A DNA stretch of 64,000 nt from Heterotrichella gracilis. Taxonomy: Eukaryota; Sar; Xanthophyceae; Tribonematales; Xanthonemataceae. The DNA lies in the NCBI GenBank assembly GCA_032358255.1, contig JAULBX010003110.1:1-64000 (forward strand), written 5' to 3'. A program made the translations under genes and the position numbers. Under the pieces are notes generated by a model that searched no databases, had not been told where the DNA came from, and saw only the letters and a list, made by a program, of their open reading frames with translations. Below, in pieces: positions 10,696-23,500 of the stretch. The number at the start of each line of letters is the position of its first letter. The stretch's first letter is position 1.

Positions 10696-13600
10696 TCACA
10701 CAACGAGATTACCAACCCTGCTCCGCCGCACGCTGGGTGCAGGCACGGTGTTGCCAACCACCCGATCCAAAATGGGTGCGGGTACTGTATTGCCCACCAC
10801 GCGCTTCACCTGCCTACTCCGCAGCATCGCGGGCGAGGGCACAGCCTTGCCACCTGCACTGGCAGCCTTGGCAGCCTTCAGTGCAGGTGGGGTGGTTGTG
10901 CTGGCAGCTACTTGTGCTGGCTCCAACTCCTGCGCTGGCTCTGGCTGCAGCTGTACCTGCTGGCCAGGCTGCTGCACAAGGGGCTGGGGTAATTGCTCCT
11001 GCTTAAGCTGCGCCGCGATTGGTTCCTGCTGCTGCTGCTGCGGTTGCGCCTCCTCCGCTTGCGGCTGCTCGCTAGGCCTGCCATTGCCCAGCCCAAAGTC
11101 ATCCCCTTCCTCCTCACCCCCCCCCCCCCCGCTGCCCCCCGCCTCCGCCCGAGCGATGAACCGCTCCCTGAACTGCTCAAAGTGGCCCAGGCTGGTCCCG
11201 GCGCGCGCCACAAAGGCCTTGTCAGACAGCTTGAGGTAGTTCATGGGGAAGGGCTTGGGGGTCTTCACCTTGCACATCTGCAGATAGCGGTGCCGCACGA
11301 TGATGCGGTTGGACAGCGACAGGCTGAAGTAGGCCGGGTAGCCGCACACCGTGCTGAGATTGCCCCCAAGCTGGGAGGTGAGGTACTGGTACTTGGGGAT
11401 GAGGTTGTTCTGCACGTCCAGGCAGAACAGCTGCGGCAGCTTGACCACGGTCTGCGCGATCTGGTCGCCGCTCATGCCGATGCTGCGCAGGTAGCGCACG
11501 CGCATCGTCATGCCATCGGTGCTGTAGGTCAACACCTGCACAGATAGGTTTCATTCCGTTAGAACATTCCGTCCAGCAGTGTGACTGAGCATAGTGTATG
11601 GTGCCAGGGTTCAAAGGCTTAGGATTCACATCATCACCCGCGCTATGGCCACAACGGCACGGCCATGGCACCAAGGGCTTGAGATGTGCAAGAGGTTTTC
11701 TAAAGTCCCATATGGATATCAAGCGGCTGGGATGGACAGCATGGGCATGGCAACCCTAGGAGTGTGTTGGTGCATGGCCATGCTGTGATGCCCCATGTGC
11801 TGCCATGGCGGCTACACCGGTAAGATAGAGGGCGGTGCTACATTGTGGAAGACTCAGATTGGCCCAGTATGGAAGCATTCCAGCCCACCTCCAATACTAT
11901 CAAGCTACCATATGCATTCCATCATGATGATTGAATCAGTAGATCCATTCTACCGTATTACGTTGCAGATACGCGCATATGACACACCCTATGATGCTTC
12001 TGGTGCGCTGCTTGTGCGCGTGCTTACCGGTGGGTGCGACATGACCGCCTTTGCAATGTCCTCGATCCGCAGGCCTAGGTCCTGCAGGAACAGTATCCGC
12101 TGCTCCATGGCCTCAATGGTGGTGGTGAGCGTGGAGGGGTACCTGCGGCAGTGGCAGTGAGTTCCCTTCCGTGTCTTTCAAATGCTGCGAGAGGCGGTGG
12201 CAATCAATCCTGCCGCATGGTCCCCACACATCCCCCCAGTCCATGCTCATGGAACCCCTCCACATGTTTACTGCTGGTGCACTGTGAAGTGTCATGAACA
12301 TTCCGCTGGTGCACCGCACCACCCCAAGCACTGCATGTCGATACTCCATTTCCACAGCTGGAGGCAAACCCGTGAGGTTACCATGTACAGTACCGTGCTT
12401 TGCCCGAGGGAAAGACGACAGCAATTTCTGGTCCTCACCTCGAGATGATTTTGCCCATGACCTCCTGAGGCACGCCGATGGTGGTGCGCAGGAACTCGAT
12501 GCGTGGAGCCAGCGTCTCAGCCAGGCGCAGCTCAAGCAGCTGAGGCGCGCGCAGCACAACCTGCGACACCAAAGGCACATGGCCACGTCACCACATGCCG
12601 AAGACCACATATCCGATTAGCCTGATATTGCCATGCGGCGCCATGTGCCAATGCAATCTGTGCAGTGGGATGCCTGCTGATCCTCCAACACTGTGGACCA
12701 CCACCAGCCATACGCGCTTTGCACATCTAATCCCTGTTCAAACCATCCCAGATGCTGCACGTGCATCACGACTGCATGCCATGCCTTGCAGTGCTCCACA
12801 GCCCCTCCACCACGCAGTTCTCATGAACTCGTACTTAGTATGCCATGTGATCCTCCCACTTGCTGGCTACATCCCACATTCGCTTAATGCCATCCCTAGC
12901 CGCCATGCCATGGCGTATGACCCCGCTGCCCGCACCTTGCACAGGTCCTTCTGCTCCACCCCGTTGGCCTTGAGGAACTCCAGCCGCGGCCGGATGGTGC
13001 GCTCCGTCTTGTACTCCAGAATGCGCGGGAACTTGACCAGCAGCTTGACCAGGTCCTCCTTGGCCAGCCCTATCTCGTCCCGCAGCCACTTGAGTTTGGC
13101 GTTGATGGTGGGCACGCCCAGGCTGTAGATGTCGGGCCGGCTGGTGACCAGCTTCCGCAGCTCGGGCTTGCGCAGGCCCAGCTCCCAGAAGAGGGTGACC
13201 TGGGGAGGTGGGTGGGTGGGTGGGTGGTGGTGGTGGTGGTGGTGGTGTGGTGGTGGATGGTGGGTGGGGGGGTGCAACCTTGTGCGCAGTGGGCGGTGGC
13301 AAGAGGCGTTTAAGTGGGAAAAAACGACTGTACATAGGGGTAATACCCCTTTCTTTTTGCAGTCTCAGCCCGCAGAAGAGGGTGACCACCCCCCAGTGGG
13401 TAGTGGTGGGTGCTGGGTGCTGGGTGCATGGGTGAGGGTTGTGGTAGATGCAACCTTGTGGGCAGTGGTAAAAGTTGTCCAAGACAACTGCATATAGTGC
13501 CAGTGACGTGCAGATGGCGCTCATGACGGTGGGGCCTGTGTCGAGTAATCCTGCCTCAACCTCCAACCCACGCCGCCGTGTGGTAGAATCCATGCCATGC

Positions 13601-14439
13601 CGTCCACCTTGACCAGGCCTCGAACCACACCAGCTTGATAGGTTATTTCCGTACCTGCGGCCTCCACTCTTTTTTCAGCTCGCAGCTGCGCATGAGCTCC
13701 TCGTACAGCTCCGCCTCCATGAGCCCATCTTGCATCTCCACCACCAGCCAGTCTCGTATCCGCTGCGACAGCAAAACGCACGTCAGCCTCCAATACTGCT
13801 GTGCCAACAACGGCCACTGTATGCCACACTCGTCCTGTGTGCCATGCAAGCAGAAGCAAAGCACGGACGAAACCGATGCATACTACAATTTGGTGGGTTT
13901 TGGGTTGAAGTTCTACAGCCCGCGTGCCAGCACGGATGCCAGTCTACCCAGTAAATTCAATGGCTATCACAGCGAGCTACCTGCCAGTCCAGCCGTGTCT
14001 TCGTTTTTGTGGCATTCTGCCCAGGGAACTTGACAGTCGAAGCCTGCTTGGCTTGCTGTCGTGTGGGGGGCGTCCTGCCCTTTTGCTGCTGCTGCTGCCG
14101 GCGCAGTTGCTGCTGCTTGAGGTGCTGTTGCTGCTGTTGCTCCTGCTGAACGAGTAACCGCTGCTGTTGCTGCTGCTCCCGTAAGCTGTTCAGCCTCTCT
14201 AGCTGCTGCTTGAGTTGCAATTGCGAGGGTGGTTTGCCCGGGTTCACGTTGAGCCGTCCTGGGCCTGGGGTAGGGGCTGGTGCCGTTCTCCGCTTTACTC
14301 TTTCCGGGGAGATGTGTCTGTATGGCGAGCCAAGTGCCCTGACCTCTGCGGAACGGCGGCAAGCGAGCTGCCTGGAGCTTAACGAACGAAGCTCGCTACA
14401 TCGGCCCCCATCTATGGAACCAAGCCTTCGGAACTCCAT
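10696..14439 (-). CDS. mTERF-domain protein, organelle-targeted (predicted)
   Basis: Six exons join in phase: 14439-13981, 13762-13655, 13199-12936, 12560-12439, 12142-12028 and 11535-10696, giving 635 residues. Mitochondrial transcription termination factor (mTERF) proteins bind nucleic acid through repeated helical motifs and act in chloroplasts or mitochondria. The motifs are visible as LRKLVTSRPDIYSLGV, LVKLLVKFPRILEYK, PRLEFLKANGVEQKDLC, IEFLRTTIGVP, ILFLQDLGLRIEDIAKAVMS and VRYLRSIGMSGDQIAQTVVK followed by LPQLFCLD. The Arg/Ser-rich N-terminus with few acidic residues fits a transit peptide. A polyglutamine-rich segment lies at about residues 80-125, and a second Q/E-rich tail follows residue 450. 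The C-terminus carries two copies of VVGNTVPAP. The start is an ATG in frame with the whole first exon. Organelle and target are not determinable here. Confidence 0.85.
13179..13468. repeat. Tandem duplication and GGT microsatellite at mTERF exon 3 / intron 2
   Basis: The first bases of mTERF exon 3 (13179-13200, minus strand) recur at 13366-13387 inside the upstream intron, offset 187, with about three differences. A second pair, TGCAACCTTGTG at 13273 and 13449, is offset 176. A (GGGT)n/(GGT)n run at about 13203-13260 sits next to the acceptor site. Confidence 0.75.
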
Positions 14440-15674
14440 TCGTGCTACTACATGGCAGAAACTAGAACAAGGGCCAGCTAGTGACAGGTTTGAAGTGGGT
14501 AGTTCCCAGTAGGGTCTAAGAGTACTGCTTTGCTTCGGTTTGTGTGTCTAGCCGTCACTCTCATAGACAAGCGCTTTCGGCTACACCGCAACCGGCTCAA
14601 GTTGTGGCTCCTGAATTGGAAACGTCAGCGCAATACAATACCTCCTCGCCTGCAACCCGGTATTTCTTCCCCCTGCTAGGGTTTGCCAATTCCAAGGCGG
14701 CCCTACATTAGGGTTTACAGGAATTTCACACCTAGGCTAGGGCCTGGGTCCATTTGCTCCTTGACCTGGGCTCGAGCACTGCCAGTGTCAACGTGGGGCC
14801 CCAGAAAATTTTAGGTAAATGTTTTGCGATGAGCAGCGCTTGTGGCTACGACAGGCACTGTGGCATTAATTTCTATAGATGTGTGCTCCCAATGCACGAT
14901 TAAAGAGGCATAAAACCCACGCAAAGCTCCACAGAAAGCCAGTCAGCTGACTCGCATGAATGCCATTGATATAGTTTTCGTGATATTACACAATGCTGTG
15001 CCACTAGCCCACAGCACTTGGAACACAGCTTGCCAGTTGGCGCCATGTCCTGGTTGATAGATCATGTGAAACTTGTTCAACGACAGGGGCTGATAGAAAG
15101 AATGCTTTTTGCATATCCTATCGTAAGAAGGGTGCCCCTTCAAGGCGTCACAGGCGTGTCACCCCAAACATGTCGCCATTGAATACAATCCAAGCTATGT
15201 GCACCCTCCTAGTACACAAGAGACTACACTACCCATCCTGCTGTTGGTACAATACCTCCCATCAGCACACGGACTCACCATGCACAGCACTCCCCCATTG
15301 GCAGCTAATGACGGGTGCTGTGTGCAGGGTTGATTAATCCTCCCCAAAGGGATACTGGTAAAAGGTGCTCGACTACCATCCCATATGTCGCACCTATTAC
15401 CTCACACCTAACCCGCGCTGGGCGATCCGCAGTTGCCTACACTCTAGCCTGAAGATGGTTCAGGTTGCAGACAATGAAATACTAAATACAGGAAATGTGC
15501 AGAAAAATGAAACAAGCGAGCAAATGCCGACAGCCAATGCACAAGGAGGTCTGCTGGAGCATTACTGAAAAAACGCACATTTATCTCCAGAATCGTACAG
15601 CCACTATCACCGATGTGGAAAAACAGTGTGCGTACAGGTAATGTCGTTTGGCGTGCAGCATACCAAAAAGCACA
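14440..15674. other. Intergenic region between tandem minus-strand genes
   Basis: About 1.2 kb between the mTERF start and the stop of the DCN1-like gene. No coding signal was seen. It should hold the mTERF promoter. Confidence 0.6.
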
Positions 15675-16992
15675 TTACATCTCCATCTTATTTTTGTTTT
15701 GAACATACTCCACGAAGTTGTCCAGCAACAGTGGCCAGGCCTGGCTTTCATCATAGTTGTTGCAATCGGCATCCACCTGCAAGGTGTTACAATTTGACTA
15801 AGAAGCGTGCGACCGAGACAGTGTTGGGCAAAATTTTATTAATGCTGAAACCTGGCATGCGGGCATTGGATTTCATTACGGTACGTGGCTGGACAGCCAC
15901 TGAAGCATACATTGTGGAACCCACATCGCACAGGACCTACGACAGCATGTGCACACCCACCTCTTCACAGAAGCGGAAGAAGCTCATCCACTGGTCCAGA
16001 TTCATGGTCTTGTACTCTTGCTGGCTCTCAAGAAACTCAACATAGTTGGCCAAATGGTCCGCATCCGGCATGACGATCTGCAGCATCTGCACTGCTGTCT
16101 CCAGCTCCAGGATCTTCTGCCTTGGTTCCTGTAAAATATTTCCAATGCCCATTTTCACCTTTGAGCAATAGTGATGACGTGGGATGTGCCACCAGTCAAT
16201 TAAACAGAATGGGACATACCGTGCAGCAGAAGCGGAATGCATACTGATGGAAGTCGCGGAATGTTTCTGGGTCGCCCAGCTCCTCCTCAGCAGCCACCAA
16301 TGCTTTGGTCAGCTTACCCGCATCCGGGGCTTTCAGGACCTTGACACCTGCAATGCCGTGTTCACACCTGATGCCCAGAGCGCAAGTGAACCAGCAAATT
16401 GTGGAACCAGTGTAATATGGCCACTTGCGTGGAGCGCCAGGAGCTGATGATCCCACACCCGCAAGGACGTGTGAACACTTACCATGAACAAACTCTTCGT
16501 GGGAAAAGAACCCCATTTTCTTGGCTCCCAGTTTCCACGCCAGAATCAACACCTGCACAACCACCATTCATGATTGAGACCCACAGTGAACTTTGCAAAC
16601 TTTGCAAGCATCTGTTGACACATGAACCTGTGCCGGTCATTCTGGCCTGGATGCCATTACCTTCCTATCAGTGGGGTCCAACCCGAGGTCTTCACACAGC
16701 TTCTCAATGCCTGAGTGGGCATACAAAACGTAAGAAGCAAGAACCTCGATACCATGCACAAAGTGTTGAAACCAGTAACCCTCACCTTCTGGTCCGATCT
16801 GGTCCTCACTCTTGTCGCAATACCGTTTGTAGAATGCTTCATGCTTGTCAACATCCTTCGTGGACTCCTGCAAAGGAAAATGCAGGATTGGCACTCAAGG
16901 TGTTGCCTTTTCGTTGTAATTCAAATGGGTATAACCACACGGTATACCTTTGGGGTTGAGCTGGTTTTAGACCTGGTCCGCCTTGAGAACAT
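15675..16992 (-). CDS. DCN1-like protein (cullin neddylation co-E3)
   Basis: Seven exons join in phase: 16992-16948, 16867-16786, 16710-16661, 16552-16483, 16347-16220, 16128-15961 and 15776-15675, giving 214 residues. DCN1 proteins bring the Ubc12-NEDD8 conjugate to cullins and promote neddylation of SCF-type ligases. The PONY/DUF298 domain is nearly the whole protein: IGPEGIEKLCEDLGLDPTDR, LILAWKLGAKKMGFFSHEEF, FRDFHQYAFRFCCT, EFLESQQEYKTMNLDQW with MSFFRFCEE, and NYDESQAWPLLLDNFVEYV. The layout lacks the UBA-like N-terminus of yeast Dcn1 and begins with a short basic leader, MFSRRTRSKTSSTPK, like the plant AAR3/DCUN1D4-5 type. The intron at 16785-16711 is only 75 nt, a multiple of three and free of stops. 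Confidence 0.92.
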
Positions 16993-17986
16993 TGTGCCTC
17001 CTTGCTGCAAGAAACAGTGCCTTGTTAGGAACGCTACCTATATGCATGCATGTGAAACCTAGCCAATAAATAGTGATGAGCAGCCTTAGATCAACTTGAA
17101 TACGTTTTGAAACCAACCAAAATGACTTTGAAGGCTTGCACGCACATGGACAACCAGCCCATTATATGCATGCATTGTACACATAGCAATGATGCCAAAT
17201 CCCAAAAACCTACCTCGTAAGAAGACTAGTGAACAACAAAACTTTAAGTAGAGAACAGAGGTCCAGTGACAGTTATACCCTTTGGTCCGTTGAACGCAGC
17301 ACTTCACAAATGCTTCAGCATTGGCTTATTGCGCAATGGTGGAAAAGGTGCAAACAGAAAACGTCGACACCAACCAGGTTCAACCCAAATTGTAAAAACA
17401 CCTTAGACACTGTTGCTGTAGCACTGCGTCGCTGACGACTCTGTTTGAACTGGGTTTTGATGCTGCTAAATATGGCATTCGAATGTGTGGGTGGGGTGCA
17501 TTATGAAACCTGACATAGGTGCACAATGCATGCATATAATGGGCTAAAGTCGTTGTACTAGCCTAGGTTCAAGTGGCACCACTAGCCAGCCACTAGCCAG
17601 ATACTGGTGGCACTAACGTCTTGGGGCGTAAAAGGGGATATCAAGGCGTTGCGTTGCCCCTCACTTCTGCCAACCAAAAGATAGAGTGCAAGTTTGACAC
17701 CGTCGCTGAAGGCTCAAGTCTGTGTTTGTTGCTTATTTTGCCGAAGCTCGTTTGACATAGCAAGCTTTTGCCTCCTATTTCAAGGTGAGTGACGACTTTC
17801 AAGGTGCACTGATGTGGTGATTGTGACTTGACAATGCGCATGGGAGCGGAATGGTGGATATTTTCTGATGCTGTGCACAGAGTGACAACCCACATATATA
17901 AGGTCATGTTGAGACCTTTCCCGAGTCTGCGTGCAACAGCTTGCTCGCACTGAGTACTGCGTCACTAGCAACACCTTCCTTGATTG
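16993..17986. other. Shared upstream region of two divergent genes
   Basis: About 1 kb separates the start codons of the DCN1-like gene (-) and the F-box/LRR gene (+), so both promoters lie here. It contains two TGCATGCA palindromes (around 17042 and 17166) and a third near 17527. No other coding signal was seen. Confidence 0.6.
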
Positions 17987-19951
17987 ATGACCGGTGGCAC
18001 ACTGCTGCAGATGGGTGGGTTGGCAGTGGCAGTGGGAGATGTGAGTGCCGACGGGACAGTGTTCAGTGTCCAGGCGCTGCCCAACGACCTGCTTTGTCAC
18101 GTATTCAAGCTTGTGCCCATGGTGGAGCGCGTGCGGGTGCTGAGCTTGGTCTGCAAACGCTGGAACCACCTGCTAAGCAGGCCATCTGTTGCCTGGGCCA
18201 ACATGACTTTTGATGACGAGCTCATAAAGGCGCAGCCTTCCTTGCTAGAGGAGGTGAGGATCACGCAGTGGTTCAGCAAGCGCGCAAAGCAGCTAGAGAC
18301 GCTCATCCTGAAGGACACCAAGTCCAACAGCACCGACCACCTCTACCCACAGATGTTGGCGTGCTTGCGCCATGCCCCACTGGCACTTCTGCAGCTGCAG
18401 GATGAGAACTGCTACCTCGGCGCCAGCAGCCTGGCCTGGGTGGGCACCCTCACGCAGCTCAAGAGCCTCAAACTGGAGCTTGACCTGACCGAGGACGCCA
18501 CAGCTTCCTGTTTCCCCTCCCTGACGCAGCTCACGGGGCTGGATTGCCTCTCCTTCACAGCCAAAATCGACGCCAGCAGTGACACCTCTGTTTTTGCAAA
18601 CCTGAAGAGCCTGCAGGAGCTACACATCGACACTGACCACTTCACCAACAACGGCGTGCTGGACTTCCTGTCAGACTTGCCCAGCGTGCACAGCTTTCGC
18701 CTGGTGGTGTTTGAGACCGCCTCCCAGGGCTTCCCAACTGAAGCGCTGAAGCTGCGCAACCTGACCAAACTGGAGCTGTCAACCCACTGTGCTGCGCAGA
18801 CCATTCTAGTGCCAGCGGGGATCGGAAGCGAGCTTCCTCACCTGCAGTGGCTGTCCATCAAGTGCACAGAGGAGCCTGACTTTGTCAACGTGGACGCCGT
18901 CACTGAGCTGACAACACTTGAGGTGCTCACGCTCAGCTGCACCTGCCCGGCTGGGCCCCCAGTTGGGTTGGAATTCCTGACCCGGCTAAGGTAATGCACT
19001 GGCACCTGCCTTCACATGCTGGTCACTTTGGGTGTTCATGTTGAGGTCACACTGCCAGTGGTAGTGCCTGGCTGTTTATGCCCTCCTCACTACCGATAGT
19101 TTGATGCAATAGCACCTGCAGGTGCAATGCTTGCCATTTTCAACTGTTTGCTTTTGGGATCTCAACGGCATTGTGACATCGCAATTGTGGTTATTGACAG
19201 GGTGTTGGACCTTTCATACAATCAGACAGACATCGACTTTTGGTTCATACGGGGCCTCGCACACCTGACCAAGATCGTGGTCATCGGCGTGGAGGGCAAG
19301 GTGTTCCCCATTGAAGCAATCAACAACACTCAGCTCCAGGTCCATGGCTGGGCGGCTGTGGACGATGACACCGAGGTGAGTCAATGGGCTTGCAAATTTG
19401 CGCCGTAATGGGGTGTGATCCATCATATTGCTGTGCACCGTTTGTACTGCATGTGCATACTACCTATGAAGCCCACGCTGGCCAGCAATACTGTTGGGAG
19501 CCTGGCGCAGCGCACAGAGTAGCAGACTTGCACAGCCATGCAAGGAGGAGCGGGTGGTGACTGACTTACAATCGTTTTATATGCATGCATTTCACTGATG
19601 TTATTAGTCCATTTACTCAAAGAATCAGAAACAACAGTGCCGGCTTGTGTCCCGCAGTCAGCGAATGAAGAGCATTTAGTGGAGCACTTAATGATGACTG
19701 TGAAGGCTGTTGCAGCAGAAAGCTCAATCACATACACGCTTTCAGCAGGGCAGCCCGCGGGTGCCCACCGCCCAGTTGCAGTTCCACCGTCGATCACCAT
19801 CCAGTGCGACGTCAACCCACAGCGAGAAGGAGACGCTGGCAGCGAAGATCCACCCAAGGAGTTGCAGCTGCTGAGCTGCTCATACAAGGCCGTGAAGCAG
19901 TTCTTGTGCAGGCAGTTGCCCTACGCATCTGCAAGGCCTGCAACGTATTGA
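17987..19951 (+). CDS. F-box/LRR-type protein
   Basis: Three exons join in phase: 17987-18990, 19201-19375 and 19658-19951, giving 490 residues. An F-box-like motif lies at about residues 27-75 (FSVQALPNDLLCHVFKLV, VRVLSLVCKRWNHLLSRPSV followed by AW). Degenerate leucine-rich repeats follow (LETLILKDTK, LKSLKLELDL, LQELHIDTDHF, LTKLELSTHC, LEVLTLSCTC, VLDLSYNQTD). Such proteins usually act as substrate receptors of SCF ubiquitin ligases. The last exon (SANEEHLVEHLMMTVKAV onward) is not LRR-like; it is joined because the acceptor CCCGCAG and the phase fit, and is the least certain part. The first ATG follows an in-frame TTG. The DCN1-like gene next door acts in the same cullin system, though the pairing may be chance. 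Confidence 0.75.
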
Positions 19952-20546
19952 TTTTAGAGGGAATTGGCAGTATAGGTGCCTGGCGAGGTCCGGCATCGTG
20001 CGGACCAAACTTGTTCTTTGTGGGCTGCCTTGTCAATGACTTGTAGGACTTTTACGTGTCTGTTTGACAAGCAAAGGTCTGTTCATGAGTTGTTATGGAC
20101 GTTGATGTGAAGTATTTTTTCACTTTTCAGTATTTGGTAAGCCTGCCTGTTTCCTGAGACTCCTACACCTGACACAGTCACCATGGACATGTTGCCGGCT
20201 CCCATCCTTTGGCATGCATTGGCATGCAATGCATGTCCCTAACTTGACAGGAACTCTCACGTTATAAAAATGAAGCGCGAACACCGCTTTGCATGCGCGT
20301 GCCTGATTCTACCCGAGCCAAGTGCAGCACTGGGAGAACCCTTCACTGGGCGCCCACGTCTCGAGCTTTATCCGATAACTTATCCATTAACCAGCCGATA
20401 ACCCACGCAGAAGACAAACCTTGGCACAGCACTTCCACATATGTATAGCACAGAGTAAGGTCACGCAAATACCCAACCTCCTTCACAGAACTTGCAGGCT
20501 AATGCTTGCGATTGTGTCTGTAGAATCTAGCTGACCACGACACCTG
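19952..20546. other. Intergenic region
   Basis: About 600 bp between two plus-strand genes. No coding signal; it should hold the F-box gene 3' end and the promoter of the IQ/LRR gene. Confidence 0.6.
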
Positions 20547-23500
20547 ATGTTTGGCTCCTTCAAGAACCTGCTGGTTCGAACTGCCCAAGGCATAACCTCA
20601 ACTACAATTGCACCTATTGGGCACGTTGACACAACAGACAGCGACACAGACGATGAGGATAGTCCACAACTGCGGTCAGTGGTGGCACTGAAACAGGCGC
20701 TGACAAGCAGATATGATAGCTTCAGTTCCAGAACACTGCACGAGTCCGCACCACCACAGTTGCCTGTTGTGGTTGAGAGCACCGTAGAGACCGCACAGGA
20801 CTCTGTGCAGGTACTTGGTTGGCCTAGTATGCACTTGTTCACCCTCTGATTGCTAGCAGCATGGTGGTGAGTACTTTCTCACTTGGAGACCTCTCCAGGC
20901 GCAGGAGCAGCAGGGACAGCAGGGACAGCAGCCACAGCCCTTCAGCCTATTCTCAACCACTTTTGGGTTGAACTTGGAGGAAGAGATTGAAGCTGAGCGG
21001 CAGGAGCAGCTGAGCTGGGAACAATGCACCACAGCACAGCAGCACATCTCGGCGGCTGTTTTGGACCACCAGCAGGAAGCGCAACAGCCTCAAGAAGCTT
21101 GTCTCCAACCACTGTATGATCAGCTGCACCAGGAGTTCCTTCAGTATGCCAACAGATACATTGCAGCAGGTGCTTACAGTGGAGAACATGTATTGTATTC
21201 ATGCATGTGGAGTGGAGCTCCTGCACACCCTGTTCTGCCTGGTGTGTTGAACTGGGCCAACGTGGGACTCCAATCTGCTCTCCTGCAGGAAGGATATCCA
21301 GAGCATGGAGGAGATATGCCGCAAGTACAAGCAGAGCCCACAAGCTTCATGCGGTTGTATGCATCCAGTCACGCTTCCGCGCCATCAAGGCTCACCAGCT
21401 TTTTGCTTTCCTCAAGGTCAAGGCCGCAGCTTTCAACGCACTGCGCCATGCCGTGCTTGAGGACAGCGCAGCCAGTTTGGCCGCAGCCACGGATAAAGCC
21501 ATTGAACTAGGTACGCCACAGTGCTGTGCTTGCCACTGCAATACATGTGGAGGATTTACCTGCAGGCAGCTGACAGCCTGCGTGTAACTGGACAGTTATT
21601 CATTCCATTTATCATTTTTTTATTCATTTATCCATTTATTCTGGTTGGACCAGCTGGATGTGCCTGTCTCGTCAGCCCGCGTTTTCATTTGCTGCAGGTG
21701 TACTGACAGAGGCGACCGCTCTTATCTCTGCAACCAGGTGCCACATACGCGAAGCCCACGATGTGCTGGTTGCGGCATCCAGCAATGGATCCCAAAAGGA
21801 GTATCTATGTGCCAGAAAGCAAGTTGCAGCTATACCATGCCTGGCAGGTATGTTGTTATACTGGTCTTTGTGCATCCAGGCTTTGAGACAATGGCTGCTA
21901 CTGGGGGGCGAGGGGTTGTCTGCTGTGGGCTAAAACCGATGTATGGGTGTAGCAGGTGTTTTGAGTGGATGTGATGAAGTATTTACTCTGCGGCAAAAGG
22001 ATGCGCAGGAACGCCTGGTGGCTTCTGTCCAAGGTAAATCCTGCACATGTTGTAGTTGCGCAACCTGCAGTTTTCCTGAGTACAATAAAGCGCACATGAT
22101 TTCTCTGGCCGCGCCGCGTTCCTAGGTTCACTCTTTCTGCATTGCTTGCAGATTGCAGCCGAAAGGTCTTCACTAGCCTGTACAATGCTGCACTGGCGGT
22201 GGGTGTGCCGGGTATGGTCGTGCACAAGGCCAAGCAGGCAATCAGGGAACGGGATCGGGCCGCAAAGGCTTCATTGTTCCAAACATCAAGGGCAAATCCG
22301 TTCCATGTGGATATGTACCAAACCGCACTGGACCGGGTGCACCAGCTGGGCATGACTGGGCCACATCAGCAGGCACTGAACCTGGTTCACATGCGCAAAG
22401 CACGCCTTGCCCAGGCCCTGAAGGATACAGCGGCTGCCAGGAGCAACTTCCAAGGTACCTGATCCATTGCATTGGCATTACAGGCTACGCTCATGATATG
22501 CACAGTGTTCCTGCAGTCATGGGGGTAGCAAATTCACCGATGCCTGCAACCTCGCAATCCTCGTGCTGCACCAATGCCCTTGTTGCTTGCATACACCATG
22601 GCCAGTAAGACTTGAAACATACATGTTGGTGCAGCACTTTGCCAGGAATCACTCAGCCTTGGCATGGCGCAAGAGGTCCAGGCAGCGGCTGCAGCATATG
22701 CGAAGGCTCAATCACAGGCTGAGCTGGAGCTGGGGAAGTGCGCTGCACATGGGTCAGCAACATCCTGGCAAGCAAGCAAGGACAGGGCTGTGTGGCTAGG
22801 TGAGAAATTGCAATCACCAGTGCATGTCTCTAGTGGGAAATGTTGAGATTGACAATATTGGGACAATTTCATGCACAGTGTTGCATGGTACACGCATGCT
22901 GGGTCTTGCGGTGGCGTGCTGACTCTGCTGCAACGCGTCTGGAACATTGTCCATGCGCCATTGCAAAGTGGGTGGGCATCTGAATGGTGTACACTCACAG
23001 GTGGCAATACTTTATTTAAAAATTTATCATTATCAATCATTAAATCATCATCACTATTTACTCCATAAATCATAGGACAGCCCTAACTAACGGATCAAAT
23101 TGCTGCGCACAGGTGTTTCAGCTGATGCCATCAACAATGCTGATTGTATCTGGAAAACGAGGTGTGCTCATGGTGTCGCAACATTGCAGCAAGCTTCCGA
23201 AGTGCCTGATATGGCCCAGTATCTCCAAGCTAGGTGAGTGCAGGTGGCCAACTTCAGGCAAATTGCGCATTGCATGTAGATGCGCAGTACCCTTTGCATG
23301 AGAAGCACATTTTAACAAGGTCTTTACCTCCAGAGGTGAAAGTGGTCAAAATGTGGCTGCAGGGAGCATGCCGTTCAAGTGGTTAGCAGCAGCTGTGTCC
23401 AGGCACGCGATGCAAGGATTGCAGCTCAACAGACCGCAGCTGCTAGCGCTCTAGCAATGTGTCTAGAATTCATCGTCAGCCTTTTTGAAGGGGACAGCCC

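Noticed and set aside
11222-11722. Long open frame on the minus strand overlapping mTERF exon 6
   Set aside because: It is the shifted frame of the mTERF exon; the residues are Arg/Pro/His-rich without motifs, while the other frame carries clear mTERF repeats.
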